A DNA stretch of 64,000 nucleotides from Gossypium raimondii (lineage: Eukaryota > Streptophyta > Magnoliopsida > Malvales > Malvaceae): contig NC_068571.1 of assembly GCF_025698545.1 (NCBI RefSeq), positions 50,811,733 to 50,875,732 of the forward strand. The letters are read 5' to 3'. The position numbers and the translations under genes are program-made. Under the pieces are notes generated by a model. That model was not told where the DNA came from and made no database searches. It saw only the letters and a list, made by a program, of their open reading frames with translations. Below are positions 37,640-49,777 of the stretch, in pieces; within the stretch, counting starts at the first letter, position 1; every line of letters begins with the position of its first letter.

Positions 37640-37890
37640 ACATTGCTACTAATCTATGGTGACCAATGCCGACCATATCATCATGCACAACATGTCGCAA
37701 CTCGTGTGATGGCTGAACAAAATTGCAAAATCCCAATGGCCGTTTAAACGCATAGTTAGCCACTGCGTCTGTCGTTCTGTTACCTTCCCTATAGACATGA
37801 TTCAGCTTGAATTCTCATTGCAGGTTTAGCATTCTTCTAACAACAGGAATGACGGTAGTACACAACCTATCAGCCTATGGACTTTGCAAA
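37640..37890 (-). mobile_element. LINE remnant: RNase H-like C-terminal piece
   Basis: The - strand reads LNHVYREGNRTTDAVANYAF, then PSHELRHVVHDD, typical of the RNase H domain at the 3' end of plant L1-type LINE ORF2. It has stops. No RT or endonuclease is next to it. Confidence 0.75.
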
Positions 37891-39596
37891 TTTTGAATTG
37901 TTGCCTTGCAAAATATGAAATTTTAATTACATATTTTAAGTGCTATAAAATTAAACATATTTCACTTCTTTCATAAAGAAAATTATATTTGATTTTAATT
38001 AAATTTAAATATTTTAAATTTATATTTTATATAATTTTAAATCTATATTTAATTCAGTTATATATTAACATTTAAATGAATTAATTAAATTATTTTTTGT
38101 AAATTTCACTAGTTACCCTTATTTAAAAAGTTTTAAGGAAAAGAAATTGATTAAAATGTAAAAGAATAAAAAATCATTTTAAAATAATATTATAATCAAA
38201 TTTAAATTTAAATATTTAACATATATTTGCATATAAATTCATTAAAACAAAAAATAAAAGTGAAGACAAAAATATATTTATCATTTATAATGGTTTTTAA
38301 AATATACTTACAACCAATGAAGCTTTAATTTAATGGTACAATTATGGCATGTTAGAAAAATCAGTTTAGAAATACAGTGTTTTGGCATAACAAAATTTTA
38401 AAATTTTTATTAAAATCAAGACGTTGTGAATTATGTACATGTTTCTGAATTAGGCAGATTAGGTCATTCTCAGCTTTCTACCATCCAATCTTCTTGACTA
38501 ATCTCAGTCTCAGTTTGCTATATATAGTATAGGTTTTATCTACAAATTGAAGAAAACAATATGAACTTTCTAGGATAGAAACCGAAGATGAATTCTTATC
38601 AAAATATAGAATTTATTTTGAAAAAATAATGTAATTATATTTTGACAGAATATCGACGCAAAGTGATGTCTATTTTGATTTAGTCCTAAATTTCTATTTG
38701 TATAGAAAATAACAAGTGTCTTAGTCAAATAAGGCATAACTGAATAATAATATTTTTAATAGGAAAACATACTCCCATAAAGTTATGTATCACAAAGGGC
38801 ATAATACCTTCTCCTGAATTAGGGTTTGTCGTCCCTTGCTCTTAGTCTAGTCTGGTTGTTGTCATGTATCAAGTTCAATTATATGTATTATATAGTTTTA
38901 AAATTAATTCATATAATTTATCTAACTCAATAAATATATTTCCTAATTTTAAAATAATTTATGCAAAATCTCATTAAAATCATGACGAATTTGCCATAAA
39001 ATCTATAAAGAAATAAATTTAATTAACTTATTTTCATGAAATTATAATGACTTAATTAAATTAATTTTCTCTTCAAATTTTAATTATTTAATTACTAGTT
39101 AATTAAATAACAATATGAAAAATTAATTTAATTTTTAAGATATATTTTATTCATAGAAAAAAACATATTCACTGCATATAATGATATCTGCAACCTATTT
39201 ATTTTTAATAGGGGAGAGAGGGGTAGGTGGGAGAAAGGGAGGGAAGGGCGGTTATTGAGAGAGAGGAGAAGGGTGAGGTGGGTTAATAAATTCTTTTTAT
39301 GACATAAAAATTTTAAAAAATAAGGTATTAACTTAACAATCACATCAATTAACTGTTAAATATTTAATAATTTTAGACTTAAAAGAATAGTTAAATGATC
39401 CTTTTATAATATTTTAAAGTCAAATGAAAAAAATTCACAAGAAGTGTAGTTTATCGATAAAAAAATCGTTTGATATTTTAAGGTCAGCCCACGTCGTATA
39501 GGAAACTGAAGTCACTAGTTAGATCGTGTCAAGCAAGACGAGTATCTAAGCAGTTCAGTTACAGTACTACTAACTGAACCAGAAACCCCCCACCAC
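37891..39596. other. AT-rich intergenic region upstream of the La gene
   Basis: Very AT-rich spacer with no gene or named repeat recognised. A purine-rich tract (39210-39280, + strand) makes a spurious proline/leucine-rich frame on the - strand. Confidence 0.6.
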
Positions 39597-39691
39597 ATTT
39601 ATATAATAAACTAACTCAAAAACCCTATACACTCCCTCTCTCCCTCCCTCCCTCCCTCTCACAATTCATCTCAAGCACTTACTGTACAACA
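39597..39691 (+). promoter_or_regulatory. Core promoter and pyrimidine-rich 5' UTR of the La gene
   Basis: TATA-like 'tttatataataaac' is at 39598-39611. It is followed at 39632-39660 by a CTCCC/CCTC-rich tract of about 30 bp, then the ATG at 39692. The placement suggests the transcript begins in or just before the pyrimidine tract. Confidence 0.55.
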
Positions 39692-42055
39692 ATGGCGACG
39701 CCTTCTTTGGGTGAAGATACTGCCAAGGCTGTCCTCCGCCAGGTTAAACTCCCCTCTCCCTTCTTCTTAACTTTTTAACTTCCATTTACTCTTTATAACT
39801 TTTTTTTTTCTAAAAATTACTTTTTCAGGTAGAGTTTTACTTCGGTGATAGCAATCTTCCAAAAGACGACTTTCTCAAGACAAAAATCAATGAGAGCGAA
39901 GATGACAGTATCCTTTAACTTCAATCCTCTTTTATTTATTTCATGGTGCTACATTGTTGTTTACCTTGACTGTGGGTAAACAGTGGTTTGTTTGGCATTG
40001 ATTTGTTCGTTTTCAAAGATGAGAGGTCATTTAAATTTAACGGAAGTTAAGAAAGCAGATGATGTACCAGACTGTACTTTGAAAGTTGTTGCTCAAACTC
40101 TCAGAACTTCATCTTCCCTCAAGGTTTCTGAAGATGGTCAGTTTAACCCCCCCCCCCAAAAAAAAACAAAAGAAACCCAAAATTTCCTTTATTTTCTTCT
40201 GAGCCAATGAATTGAAGAGTTTCTTTGCTTCTTTTTTTTTTCCCCTTTTTTCAGGGAAGAAAGTTGGTAGAAGCACCAAGCTATTAGAGCCCGAGGAATT
40301 GATAGAGCAATTGGACAGCAGAACAATTGCTGCTTCTCCATTGGAGCTCAATGTCCAGAGGGAAGCATTAGAAGCCTTTTTTGGTCAATATGCTAAGGTA
40401 TTTTTGCTCAATGGTATCAAAATATTTGTTTGTTTAAGTGCAATGTAAAATGGTGGTCTTTGTGTAGGGTTTAATGTAAACTCGTCATTTTATTTACTTG
40501 TTTTAGGTTAATAGTGTGAGATTGCCTCGTCATGTGGTGCAAAGAAAGTATTTTTGCGGCACGGCTTTGATCGAATTCTCGGCTGTGGAAGATGCCCAAA
40601 CGGTTCTGGAGCAAAGCTTGGTTTTTGCAGGTGCTGAACTGGAATTAAAACCAAAGTAAGCTATTGTTGACAGTTGCTTGTTTAAGCAATTTCAGTGTAG
40701 AGTTCATGTCATCTAATACCAAATGGGATTTTAGAGTTGGAATTAGATACTGCTTTTGACTAAATGGTTTAATGTTTTAGTTCTCACATTTTCCTTTTCA
40801 GGAAGGATTTTGATGTTATAAGAGAAAAAGAAGTAGAGGAGTTTGAACGCAATCGTTCAATCACAACTTCAAACGGCTCGAATGCTGAAGAAAAGTAAGT
40901 AATTTACCACAATTTTCTGATGGGATTACTTTTCTCTTGTGGTATGTTTGTGACCAAATTTGATGTAATGATGATCACAGACACCCCAAGGGCTTACTTG
41001 TTGCGTTTAAATTGAAGAGTGCTTCAGCTGGGGACTCTGCTGAGCAAAATGGTCCTGATGAAAAGAAGACTGCAGAAATGAAAATGACTAAAAAGGTTGA
41101 TGATAAACATGGAAGTCCCATTGACAAGGTTGTCGAGAAGGAAAATAAATCAAGTATATCCATCTATAAAGATGATATGAATGTTGTTCTACGTGAGGAT
41201 TTGAAGGATGTGTTTAAGAAATTCGGCACCGTGAAGGTATTGTTGAAATTGGTGTCTCTTACCATATAATTACAATATAGTTGTATAAAAGTGAACAAAT
41301 TTGATCTGTGATCCTTTATGAAGTACTCTGTATGCATGATGCATATTCTTTTTCGTGTGAAGTATGTTGACTTCAGAATCAGAGAGGATAAGGGTTACAT
41401 TCGGTTCGAACAACCTGAAGCGGCCCAGAAAGCCCATGCTGCTTCAGTCTCGGCTAAAGGTGGTCTGGTTGTCAAAAATTTCATTGCTAATGTAGAACCG
41501 GTAACGGGTAAGGAAGATTTTCTTTTTCTTATTTAAAACTTATCTAGTACGTAAACATCGTGTATTGTTTGGCAAGCCACATTGGTTCATTATTTTATGT
41601 CATTGCTGACCTCCATAGACTAATGTTGGATGGATATAACGGTAAAATATGTAATACATGAGGAAACAATGAATTCAGGCCGAGATAGTCTTTGATTTAT
41701 TTGATAAAGAACTGGTGAAAGAGGTAGGTAATGTTTTTAGGTGTTGCTGAGAGTGAGTATTGGAGTCTACTCCGTGGCAACCAAGGAAAGCACAGGGTAG
41801 GCAATCACTTCCATTGGAGGTCAGTGCTAAGACTCTTATCACAGCTTTATTTGATTTTGTTTCGATAAGCAATCTCTAAATATTCCCTGTACTATCTGTT
41901 TGTTTGTCTATTTAATTCACGTCTTTAATATATGCTTTCTTTCATCGGCTCTCAGGGGAGGAAAGAACAACAGAGGAGGAAAACGAGGCCGGGATGGAGA
42001 AAATGGTTCTCCTAGAGGACGTCCTAATGAAGCTAAAAGAGCTCGAGCAGCGTGA
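39692..42055 (+). CDS. LA1: La protein (La motif plus two RRMs), nuclear RNA chaperone
   Basis: Ten exons: 39692-39742, 39829-39907, 39984-40136, 40255-40397, 40507-40655, 40802-40894, 40981-41236, 41363-41507, 41741-41819 and 41956-42055. They sum to 1248 bases (415 aa plus stop), with every border GT-AG. Residues 1-100 are a La motif (RQVEFYFGDSNLPKDDFLK, ALICSFSKMRGHL, TLRTSSSLKVSEDG). RRM1 follows (VNSVRLPRHV, YFCGTALIEFSAVEDAQ), then a lysine/glutamate-rich linker. The second RRM contains REDLKDVFKKFGTVKYVDFRI and KGYIRFEQPEAAQKA. Then comes EYWSLLRGNQ and a basic GGKNNRGGKRGRDG tail ending KRARAA, a likely nuclear signal. La proteins bind the 3' oligo-U end of new pol III transcripts and protect and fold them. 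The closest Arabidopsis counterpart in architecture is La1. The gene looks intact. Confidence 0.95.
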
Positions 42056-42889
42056 GCCAGCCATGAGGGTGATCGATAAACTTGAAATAGGTTTTGAGAT
42101 CATTTTTGTGCCATAGCTTGAGGAATGAACTGTGGCTCTTGTTTATTTATAGGTTTAGGTTAACCATAAGTAGTAGTACATTACATGGGTAAATATATTA
42201 GGAGTTTAAGCTTGTGCTGTTTTTGATTCCCGTCAAAGTTTCAAACAGTAGTGGATCTTGGATTTTGATAAGGGGGACAATTAAAAAGATGCCATTGCTC
42301 TCAAGCAATGGAACATTTTCTTGTGGATATAAGTGTGTTAATATTCCACGTGGTATTTATTGTTTTTATGGTTATTAAAATTGAAAATTTTACGTGGCAT
42401 TTATGATTATTAAAATCGAAAATTTTAAATTAAAAATAAAAGGAAAAATATATTAAAAAATAAAATATTTTTAAAAATACTTTTGACTTTGATCAAACAT
42501 TGTGCTCACTAGAGTTTCTTTGAATTTTAAATATTTTTAAATTTTTAAAATTTTTTAAAACACAGATACTTTTATTTGAAATTTTTTAAAATTATTAAAA
42601 TTTATCTAAAATTTATATACTTTGTTTTTATTTTCAATTTTTCAATTTGAACATTTCAAAATTTCAATATCTAGACTTCATATTTTTCAAATTTTACTTT
42701 TCAATTTCTCAATTTCTAAACTTTATATTTTTTAGTTAAACTTTTTCTATCTTTTCTAATTTTTATTCATTGTTTTGATTTTTAGAATTTTGAAAAAATA
42801 ATTTCATTACAAAGTTTTTAAAATATATATATTTGACATTTAAGATTTTTGTTTTTGCAATTTTCTAAAGTTTAAATACCTTTCCTTCC
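42056..42889. other. 3' flank of the La gene and AT-rich spacer
   Basis: Includes the La 3' UTR (to perhaps 42250), then low-complexity 'aaattttaaaatt' sequence. No gene seen. Confidence 0.55.
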
Positions 42890-42968
42890 TTTCATTTTCT
42901 TGAAGGGGATGGGTTATCTCTTAGACTACAATGGCATTATCCAAGGTTCGTTGATTGTAGACAATATT

Positions 42969-43415
42969 TGTTAGGATCGACTTGATTTAAGTAACAAGTA
43001 ATAAAAAAAATAGCGAAATAAATTGAGAAATTGAACAGACAAATTTAACATGGAAAAACCCTTTGGAAGAGGATAAAAAACCACGAGTAAAGATAATTTT
43101 ACTATAATGGCAAAAGAATGAAGAGTACGAAAGATGGAGATAAAAACTAAACCCCGAAAACTCGAAAACAAAGAATCCTCAAAACGTAAACATGAAATTC
43201 TCTAAATGTGTTATGAGTTCTAATATCTAATTGGTGTATTTTCTAAGGTTGCAAAAGAACCTATTTATAAGCTAAATTAGTAGGTGAAATAAACTATGCT
43301 AATAAATGCTAAATATATTATACTAATAAATAGTAAATCTTCTAGAAAGAAAATATATTTTGTTTAGCTTGACTTGTAAGCAATCTATTAGAATTTGGGT
43401 CACACAACTCCAACA
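42969..43415 (-). repeat. 3' LTR of the copia element
   Basis: Starts TGTTAGGATCG and ends CTCCAACA on the + strand. Matches 44934-45379 with about 10% differences. Confidence 0.92.
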
Positions 43416-44933
43416 ATCTCCACATTGACACGAATTCTTACAACGCCATCTTTGCCAAAGCCCACCACGAGCTTATCTTGAACTATGTAGGGAATTAACT
43501 GAGTCGAATATGTGCTTAGAAGCTGGAAGACTTCTAGCCTTTGACTTGTGCACCACCAAATCAAAACTAACCCGGGTCTGATTTTCACAAACACAGTGCC
43601 CTAACTTTTCAAAACCTGCATCCAAAAGAGAACCTCTCTTCAATGAAACAATTATACATTTTCCCTCCTATGACCAATTTGCGTCTACTCCAAACGAGTT
43701 GACTTCGACTCCGTAACGGACGAGGGACGTCCAATTTCACCGGTCACTGTAGAACCTTCCAGAATATAAAGATTGCCAGTTCTTTTACCTTTTAACAAAA
43801 CGAGAGCTCCACGAGATACTTTAATGTCGCTCGACTCGATGTTGATTTTACATCCTTCAAGTCTAAAATACTTAAAGAGATGAGGTTATTTCGTAAATCA
43901 GGTACATATTTGACATCTGAGAGTGTCCTAATCATGCTATCGTGTATCCTAATTTTAACAGTACCGATACCAATTACCTTACTAGATGATCGTTTCCCAT
44001 GCGCACAACTCCACCTTCAACCGAACTGTATGTGGAGAACAATTCTCTATTGGGACAGATGTGGAAAGAACATCCCGAATCTAAGATCCACTTGGACGTG
44101 AGCTTGGAGTTATCGTTCGTTGACACTAACAAGAAATCATCACTGCTTTTATCGGTCAAATTAGCACCAGCTACATCTCCCTCGTTACTCTTAGTAGCTC
44201 TTTTATTTCGCAGTTTATAACAATCTGCTTTGACCTGACCTAACTTTTTAGAATAGCGACACCTTTTGTCTCGTTTCTTTGATGCTACCAAAACGGAAGC
44301 TTGCCTATCTACCTTACGAACCAAACCAAACTCATTGTCGAGTTTGTCTCTACTCAACATATGACCCTTCACATCTTTGAATGAGAGTTTGTCTTTGCCA
44401 TAAATCAGGGTCTCCCTAAAAAACTTATATGAAGGGGGTAAAAAACACAATAATAACATAGTCTGATCTTCATCGTCAATATGAAACTCAACTTTTTTAA
44501 ATCATTTAAAAGAGTAATGAATTGACTGATGTGATTTTTAAGAAGCTCACATTCGTTTATGCGAAACGTAAATAAACGTTGTTTCAACACTAAACGGTTA
44601 GCAGAGACTTAGTCGCATAAAGAGTTTCTAACCTTTTCCACAAGGTAGATGAGGTCTTCTCCATCAATACCTCCTACAATACCGTATTCGCGAGGCACAA
44701 TTGGATTGTAGACAAGGCCTTTTCATCAAGCTCTTCCCATTCTGTTTGATTTAGATTCTTAGGCTTTTTCCCGGTAACAACCTTTTTCAAGCTGGTTTGA
44801 ACTAGAATTGCCATCATCCAAACTTGCCACAGAGTGAAATTTGTCACACCATCGAACTTCTCAATTTCAAACCTTGTTGCTGCCATCTCTGAACGAGCTG
44901 ATCTATGAAAATTAAACTAATTCTGATACCACT

Positions 44934-45379
44934 TGTTAGGATCGACCCGATTAAGCAATAAGTAATAAAAAAATAGTGGAATAAATTGAGAAATTGAATA
45001 CACAAATTTAACATAGAAAAACCCCTCCAAAGAGGATAAAAAACCACGGGCAAAAGATAATTTTACTACAATGGCAAAAGAACGAAGAGTACAAAAGATG
45101 GAGATAAAAACTAAACCCTGAAAACCCGAAAATAAAGAACCCTCAAAACGTAAACACAAAATTCTCTAAATGTGTTATGAGTTCTAATCTTTAATGGGTG
45201 TATTTTCTAAGGTTACAAAAGAACCTATTCATAGGCTAAATTAGTAGGTCAAATAAACTATGTTAATAAATGCTAAATATATTATACTAATAAATACTAA
45301 ATCTTCTAGAAAGAAAATATATTTTATTTAACTTGACTTACAAGCAATCTCTTAAAATTTAGGTCACACAACTCTAACA
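44934..45379 (-). repeat. 5' LTR of the copia element
   Basis: Transcriptional upstream LTR for this - strand element, adjoining the primer-binding site at about 44921-44931. Confidence 0.92.
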
Positions 45380-47950
45380 GTATTACATTGACTAATCCCT
45401 TTAAATTAGTTGATCGAAGAAGCTCCTTAGAATTTTAGAATCAACACAATCAAGGTATTGTTTATTCCTTCCCCTAAAGTTCCATCAAGGAAAGCATGCT
45501 TAACCATAAGAGAGACTTTCTTTTGAACTTGAGACCAACATCTTTGGAAGAAGATTGTGTGCAAGCCATTCAGTCTAGGGGCGTTAAGGGTTTAAAGGAC
45601 CACACTGCTTGAGCAATACTAATGTCAATAATTGGGGCACACAGATCAGATGTTGGCTAGCGGAAAGAACAAACCATCCAAACTTTTGTTGGGGTAGGGA
45701 CAAGTGGTGTTACTAGATTAGAAGATTGAAATAGCTCAATGAAATACCTTTGGACTATTTGAGGCCACTTTTTTTTGTAATCCAATTCCCTAAATTATAT
45801 TTGGTTATAACTCCTTCAATTCATGGTGGTGAGGTGAAACAATTTAGTATTTTGCTCCCCATACATGATCTAATTGGCCCTCATCTTCAAAGTTCATATG
45901 GTTTTCTCTTATTTTAGAATGACTTGAAATTCTTTAATGAGGTTCTTGTGCAAGTTGATAAGAAACTAACTTGGGAACTCAGGCAATACTTTTTATCTAC
46001 CATATATATGAGCCATAAAATGTTTCCTAGTGTGAAAAGCATTCCCCAATGTGGTTTTGTTCCAAACCATGAGAAATATGGTAAATTGATCAATTGTAGC
46101 CATCAAGGGAGAACTCAAGTTATTCTGTTAGCTAGATAAAATATTTGTGAAGTTGTGATGGTTAACCTACATTTCTTGGAGTCTAAAAGGACTTATTCGA
46201 GTTCGCTAAACTTGGTTGTCTCAATAAACCATTAAAGGGTAGTGATTTGATCTAATCCTTTGGAGATGATGTACATGTGCATCAAGGAATAAAAGTTTCC
46301 ATTTGTGAAAGCATAGTCAATGCGTTCATATTTCAGATGATTCACATTTCTAAAGTTTGTCCATGTGAATTTTAGCCAAAAAGACTAAGGTCAATAAAAT
46401 TACATGAATTCAAATAGTAATAAAACTCTTATATTCTCTGTAGAGAAAGAGCACCCCCTACATAAAATGGAAACATCTCATTACCCCTACATAAAATGAG
46501 AATATCTCATTAAAGTCACTAGTAACAAGCTATGGGAGATTATATACAATCACAATAGTACTAAGGCTCTTCCATAACAACCTATGTTCTTCTATTCTAG
46601 GACAAACATAAATAGTAGATAAAAGCCATCGAGAATTATTTACCTTCATTATCACACGTATTTCCTGTTCCATATCGTAAGAGTGGGTAATGGTAGTTGT
46701 AGTTGAAATAAAAAGAAGCTAAATTCCTCCTTTATGACCAATGGTAGAGGTATTATGCCAAGCAACAAATGACAATCTATCCACAATTGGAGGCACCACA
46801 ATAGCTCGTACCTTTATTTCCCTAATTTCCATTATTTACGAGTCGTAAAGATAAGCCATTTCTCGAACTGTTGAGATGAAATCAGGGTGTCTTGCTTCCT
46901 TAAAGTTTCATATCAAGATAGTTATTGGCTTAATGCATGGGGGAGTCTCGGGTACTTGTCGAATCTCAATAGATCCTTGTTCATCTCTAAAAGCCTTTAA
47001 GGAAACATCTCTATCTTGTGCAGTAGGTTCTATATTGTCCTTGAACTATCAAGGTGTTCAGGCAAGCTCAGAATTTTTACACTAGAGTGTTGGCTTTTAA
47101 TAACTTGGTTGCTTTCAAGTTATTTTGTAACAACTCACACTTGATCTGAGGTTCGAACATGAGATACTAACTTCTCATTTAATATCAACACAACATCATG
47201 TTTTTAACACATTATACCAAACATCCAAATTAATCAAAAACAAGTTAAAGTATTTAAAACACTTTTAGAAACATTTTTAATTGAGTTTTAGGTATTTGGA
47301 AATTATCGAAATCAAGTATGTCTTTGAGAATCAAAACAAGTAAAAACAGAGGAGAGACCCTATTTTCATGCAGATTCTAGCAAATTTACCTCTTTTCTCC
47401 ATGCTAGTGGTATTACCCACTCTAAGTAGATGCCTTAAGCTTCTTCCAATCTTTACATGGGTCATCAGTTCATAATATTCGATCAGTATTCTAGGCAGTG
47501 AAATACTACTAGTACTACTACTACAGAGTTAAAGATGGCTTTAAAGGCTCTAAAATTTGGCAGCCATTTCCTCACAGTGAGGAAATTTCCATTAATAAAC
47601 CAAGTTCTACCTTTGACTGCAACATCATAATCTTCTAAACACAATAATTTAACTAGAGAATAGTCATTTCCTAGGTCGATAACTTGAATGGATTCTGAAG
47701 GTTTCCACAACTGATTTAATTTTGAAGTGAAGGAATTGAAACTATATCGTTTCCCCATAAACCCTAACAATAAAGGTCTTCTCCCATCAATTGTCAATGT
47801 GATTTCTTTCATCTCGGGATAAAAATATGGAGATGTCAATGTGTTGTTCTTGGCCTTCATCCATAGCATCCATCTCCAGCTCATTAGAATCCGTTGCATC
47901 CTCAAGTAACCATTGATCGTAATTTCCAAACTCATTGCCAACAAAAGTGT

Positions 47951-48149
47951 CCTTGTAAGAGATGAGTTTTTTTTCCCTTATTTGTGTTTCACCTTTTTTC
48001 TACTTCATAGTAGCTCAACTTTCTATTCTAGAGAGAGATATCAACTTTCTCACCAATTTCTTCCACTATATCTTTTGGATTTTTCTTTTCGGATAAAATA
48101 TTGGATTTTTACTCAATTTTTTTTCTAATAACACTATTTTACCACTTTA
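47951..48149. other. Spacer right of the LINE remnant
   Basis: Pyrimidine-rich sequence that may hold the LINE 5' end; no clear feature. Confidence 0.4.
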
Positions 48150-48660
48150 TCATTTCAAATGTTGGTCAATATATCATTTGGTACCCGAGATTAGTTTTAA
48201 TGTTCAATTTGGTATCTAGCTTTTTTTTGTTCCACTTTGGTACTTGATTTTTTTTGTTCCAATTTGGCACCTAAGTTTGGCTTCAATGTTCAATTTAGTA
48301 TCTAAATCAAGTAGTATCATGTGGCCCAATGAATGTCCGACACATGTACTTTAGTTAAAAAATATAAGTACCTAATTGAAAAAAAGCTCAAATACTAATT
48401 GAATATTAAAGCTAAATTCAAGTACTTAATTGGAATAAAAAACTCCAATATCAATTTGAAAAATAAACTTAAGTATCAAAATGAAAATTATAACTAAATC
48501 AGATGCCAAATTGAAGCTAAATTCAAGTACTTAATTGGAATAAAAAACTCCAATATCAATTTGAAAAATAAACTTAAGTATCAAAATGAAAATTATAACT
48601 AAATCAGACGCCAAATTGGGAAAAAGATTAAGATATCAAACTAAATATTATAAAAGGCTA
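48150..48660. repeat. Inverted array of 'caatttggtacc'-type repeats (foldback-like)
   Basis: The left half (48170-48310) has repeated 'ttcaatttggtatctagc'-like units. The right half (48370-48650) has the reverse complement, 'caaattgg', 'agtatcaaa', 'aagtacttaattgg'. The right half also includes a perfect-looking 105-bp tandem duplication (48411-48515 and 48516 to about 48618). No transposase and no clean terminal repeat or target duplication seen. Confidence 0.7.
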
Positions 48661-49149
48661 AATGTATTTTGTAAACCAATAAGTTGAATAAAATTTGTTC
48701 ATGTTTATTTTGTAGAAAAAGATAGCTTAAAGAAAAAAACTTAAAAATTACACTAATTACTCAAAGTAAGAACATAATCCGCCTCAATTAAAATTTTAGT
48801 TGATTGTGGTAGTTCTTCAAACTAATGAATTTATGTGGAAGTAGCTGCCATACACGTGGCCATATAATTGTAGGTATATTAATTAAATAGGATTTTTCTA
48901 ATTAAAATTTGTAAATGTATTAATTATACATGATATGATATTGTTGTGGTTAGGTTTGTCTTTATCAACTTCTAAAATGGCCGTTGGGAATTTTGAAAAC
49001 TTAAAACATGTATCCAAGCCATCAAATTCAAAACATGCTCGATCTTTAACCACAGGTTTTGAAAAAAAAAAACCATTAGACCGCCCCCTTTGTGTTTGAA
49101 TAGCTCTCCAGACCTCACCATTCCTCTCTTCGTTTCATTTCTTCTTCTA
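48661..49149. other. AT-rich spacer and likely upstream region of MYB3R
   Basis: No gene recognised. The - strand ORF at 48972-49214 overlaps the probable MYB3R leader and has no family features. Confidence 0.5.
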
Positions 49150-49777
49150 TAATCATTGCAGTTCTCGATCTTCAATAGAACTTCATATCTTCGGTTGGAT
49201 CTGCAAATGTGCATCGTTTCTACTTGCTCTCTTTTCCGGTTCTCCGTTTCTCGGTTTTCGGAGCTCAGTTCGGTGGTGAGTGCTTCCTTTTTCTTCTTTT
49301 TAGGGTTTCTTCTTATATCTTACGAATTTAAAGAGTTCTTTTTCTTTAATTTTTTTAAAATTTTTTTGAATCGATCTCGCTGTCTAGGTTACATACTAAA
49401 CATTTTGCTTCACTAACTGTCGACTCTTTATCCAATTTCTGAGTTGTTGGAAATTAAATGAATTTAAAATTTGATCGTGATCTAGGGTCCTAGTTTAAGA
49501 GAATTTTGCTTTACTGACAAATTTTTAAATCGTTGATTATGAATTTTAATTAAATTGTCTAAAACTTTTTTCCTGATTTTTTTTTCTTTTATTGGGGGGA
49601 ATTTTTTAAGGTTGATGTATAATTTATTTTTCCCTTTTATGTTAGTTTGTTCTGTTGTTTAGTGTGGAGGAACTTTCTAGTTAGGTTGATTTATAATGAT
49701 TTGGAAAGCATATTGTGGAGAGAAACGTTGTAGAGTTGGAATTGGGGTATGCATCTTTATTCATCTACAAAGGAACT
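49150..49777 (+). promoter_or_regulatory. Probable 5' UTR exon and leader intron of MYB3R
   Basis: A CT-rich leader (about 49100-49275) ends at a good donor (cggtg|gtgagt at 49275/49276), followed by T-rich intron-like sequence. A possible acceptor is 'tgttgtttag' near 49663. A GTG-led in-frame extension exists from 49715, but the first ATG in frame is 49778. The leader intron is inferred, not proven. Confidence 0.5.

Larger units (their letters stand above)
42969..45379 (-). mobile_element. Short Ty1/copia element with both LTRs, inserted in the LINE
   Basis: LTRs at 42969-43415 and 44934-45379 (about 446 bp; TGTTAGGATCGAC...ACAACTCCAACA). A target duplication of atatt/gtatt differs at one base. 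The initiator-Met-type primer-binding site (TGGTATCAGA on -) adjoins the right LTR and a purine tract adjoins the left LTR, so the element reads right to left. The 1.5-kb interior keeps gag (AATRFEIEKFDGVTNFTLWQ), a zinc-knuckle-like KADCYKL and a protease core (WILDSGCSFHICPN). Most of pol is absent. LTRs differ by about 10% by eye, so it is several million years old. Broken, with several interruptions. Confidence 0.9.
42890..47950 (-). mobile_element. L1-type LINE remnant, split by a copia insertion
   Basis: Reading right to left on the - strand, 47944-47483 is an ORF1-like DUF4283 domain with GNDYSLVKLLCLEDYDVAVK and GRTWFINGNFLTVRKWLPNF. About 46900-46250 is an endonuclease with VTSDFNEI and KFTWTNFRNVNHLKYERIDYAF. 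About 45650-45385 is the start of reverse transcriptase (VSLMVKHAFLDGTLGEGINN). About 42968-42890 is a further RT scrap (RTLDNAIVV) on the far side of the copia element. Many stops, and the rest of RT and the 3' end are missing. About 30 residues of RT appear lost at the insertion point. Confidence 0.78.

Noticed and set aside
39128-39343. Leucine/proline-rich - strand frame near the La gene
   Set aside because: Produced by a purine tract in spacer, with no homology or splice context.
49715-49777. Upstream extension of MYB3R
   Set aside because: The frame opens with GTG, not ATG, and the extra residues are not found in the family; 49778 gives the usual MDGDRTTSTP-type start.
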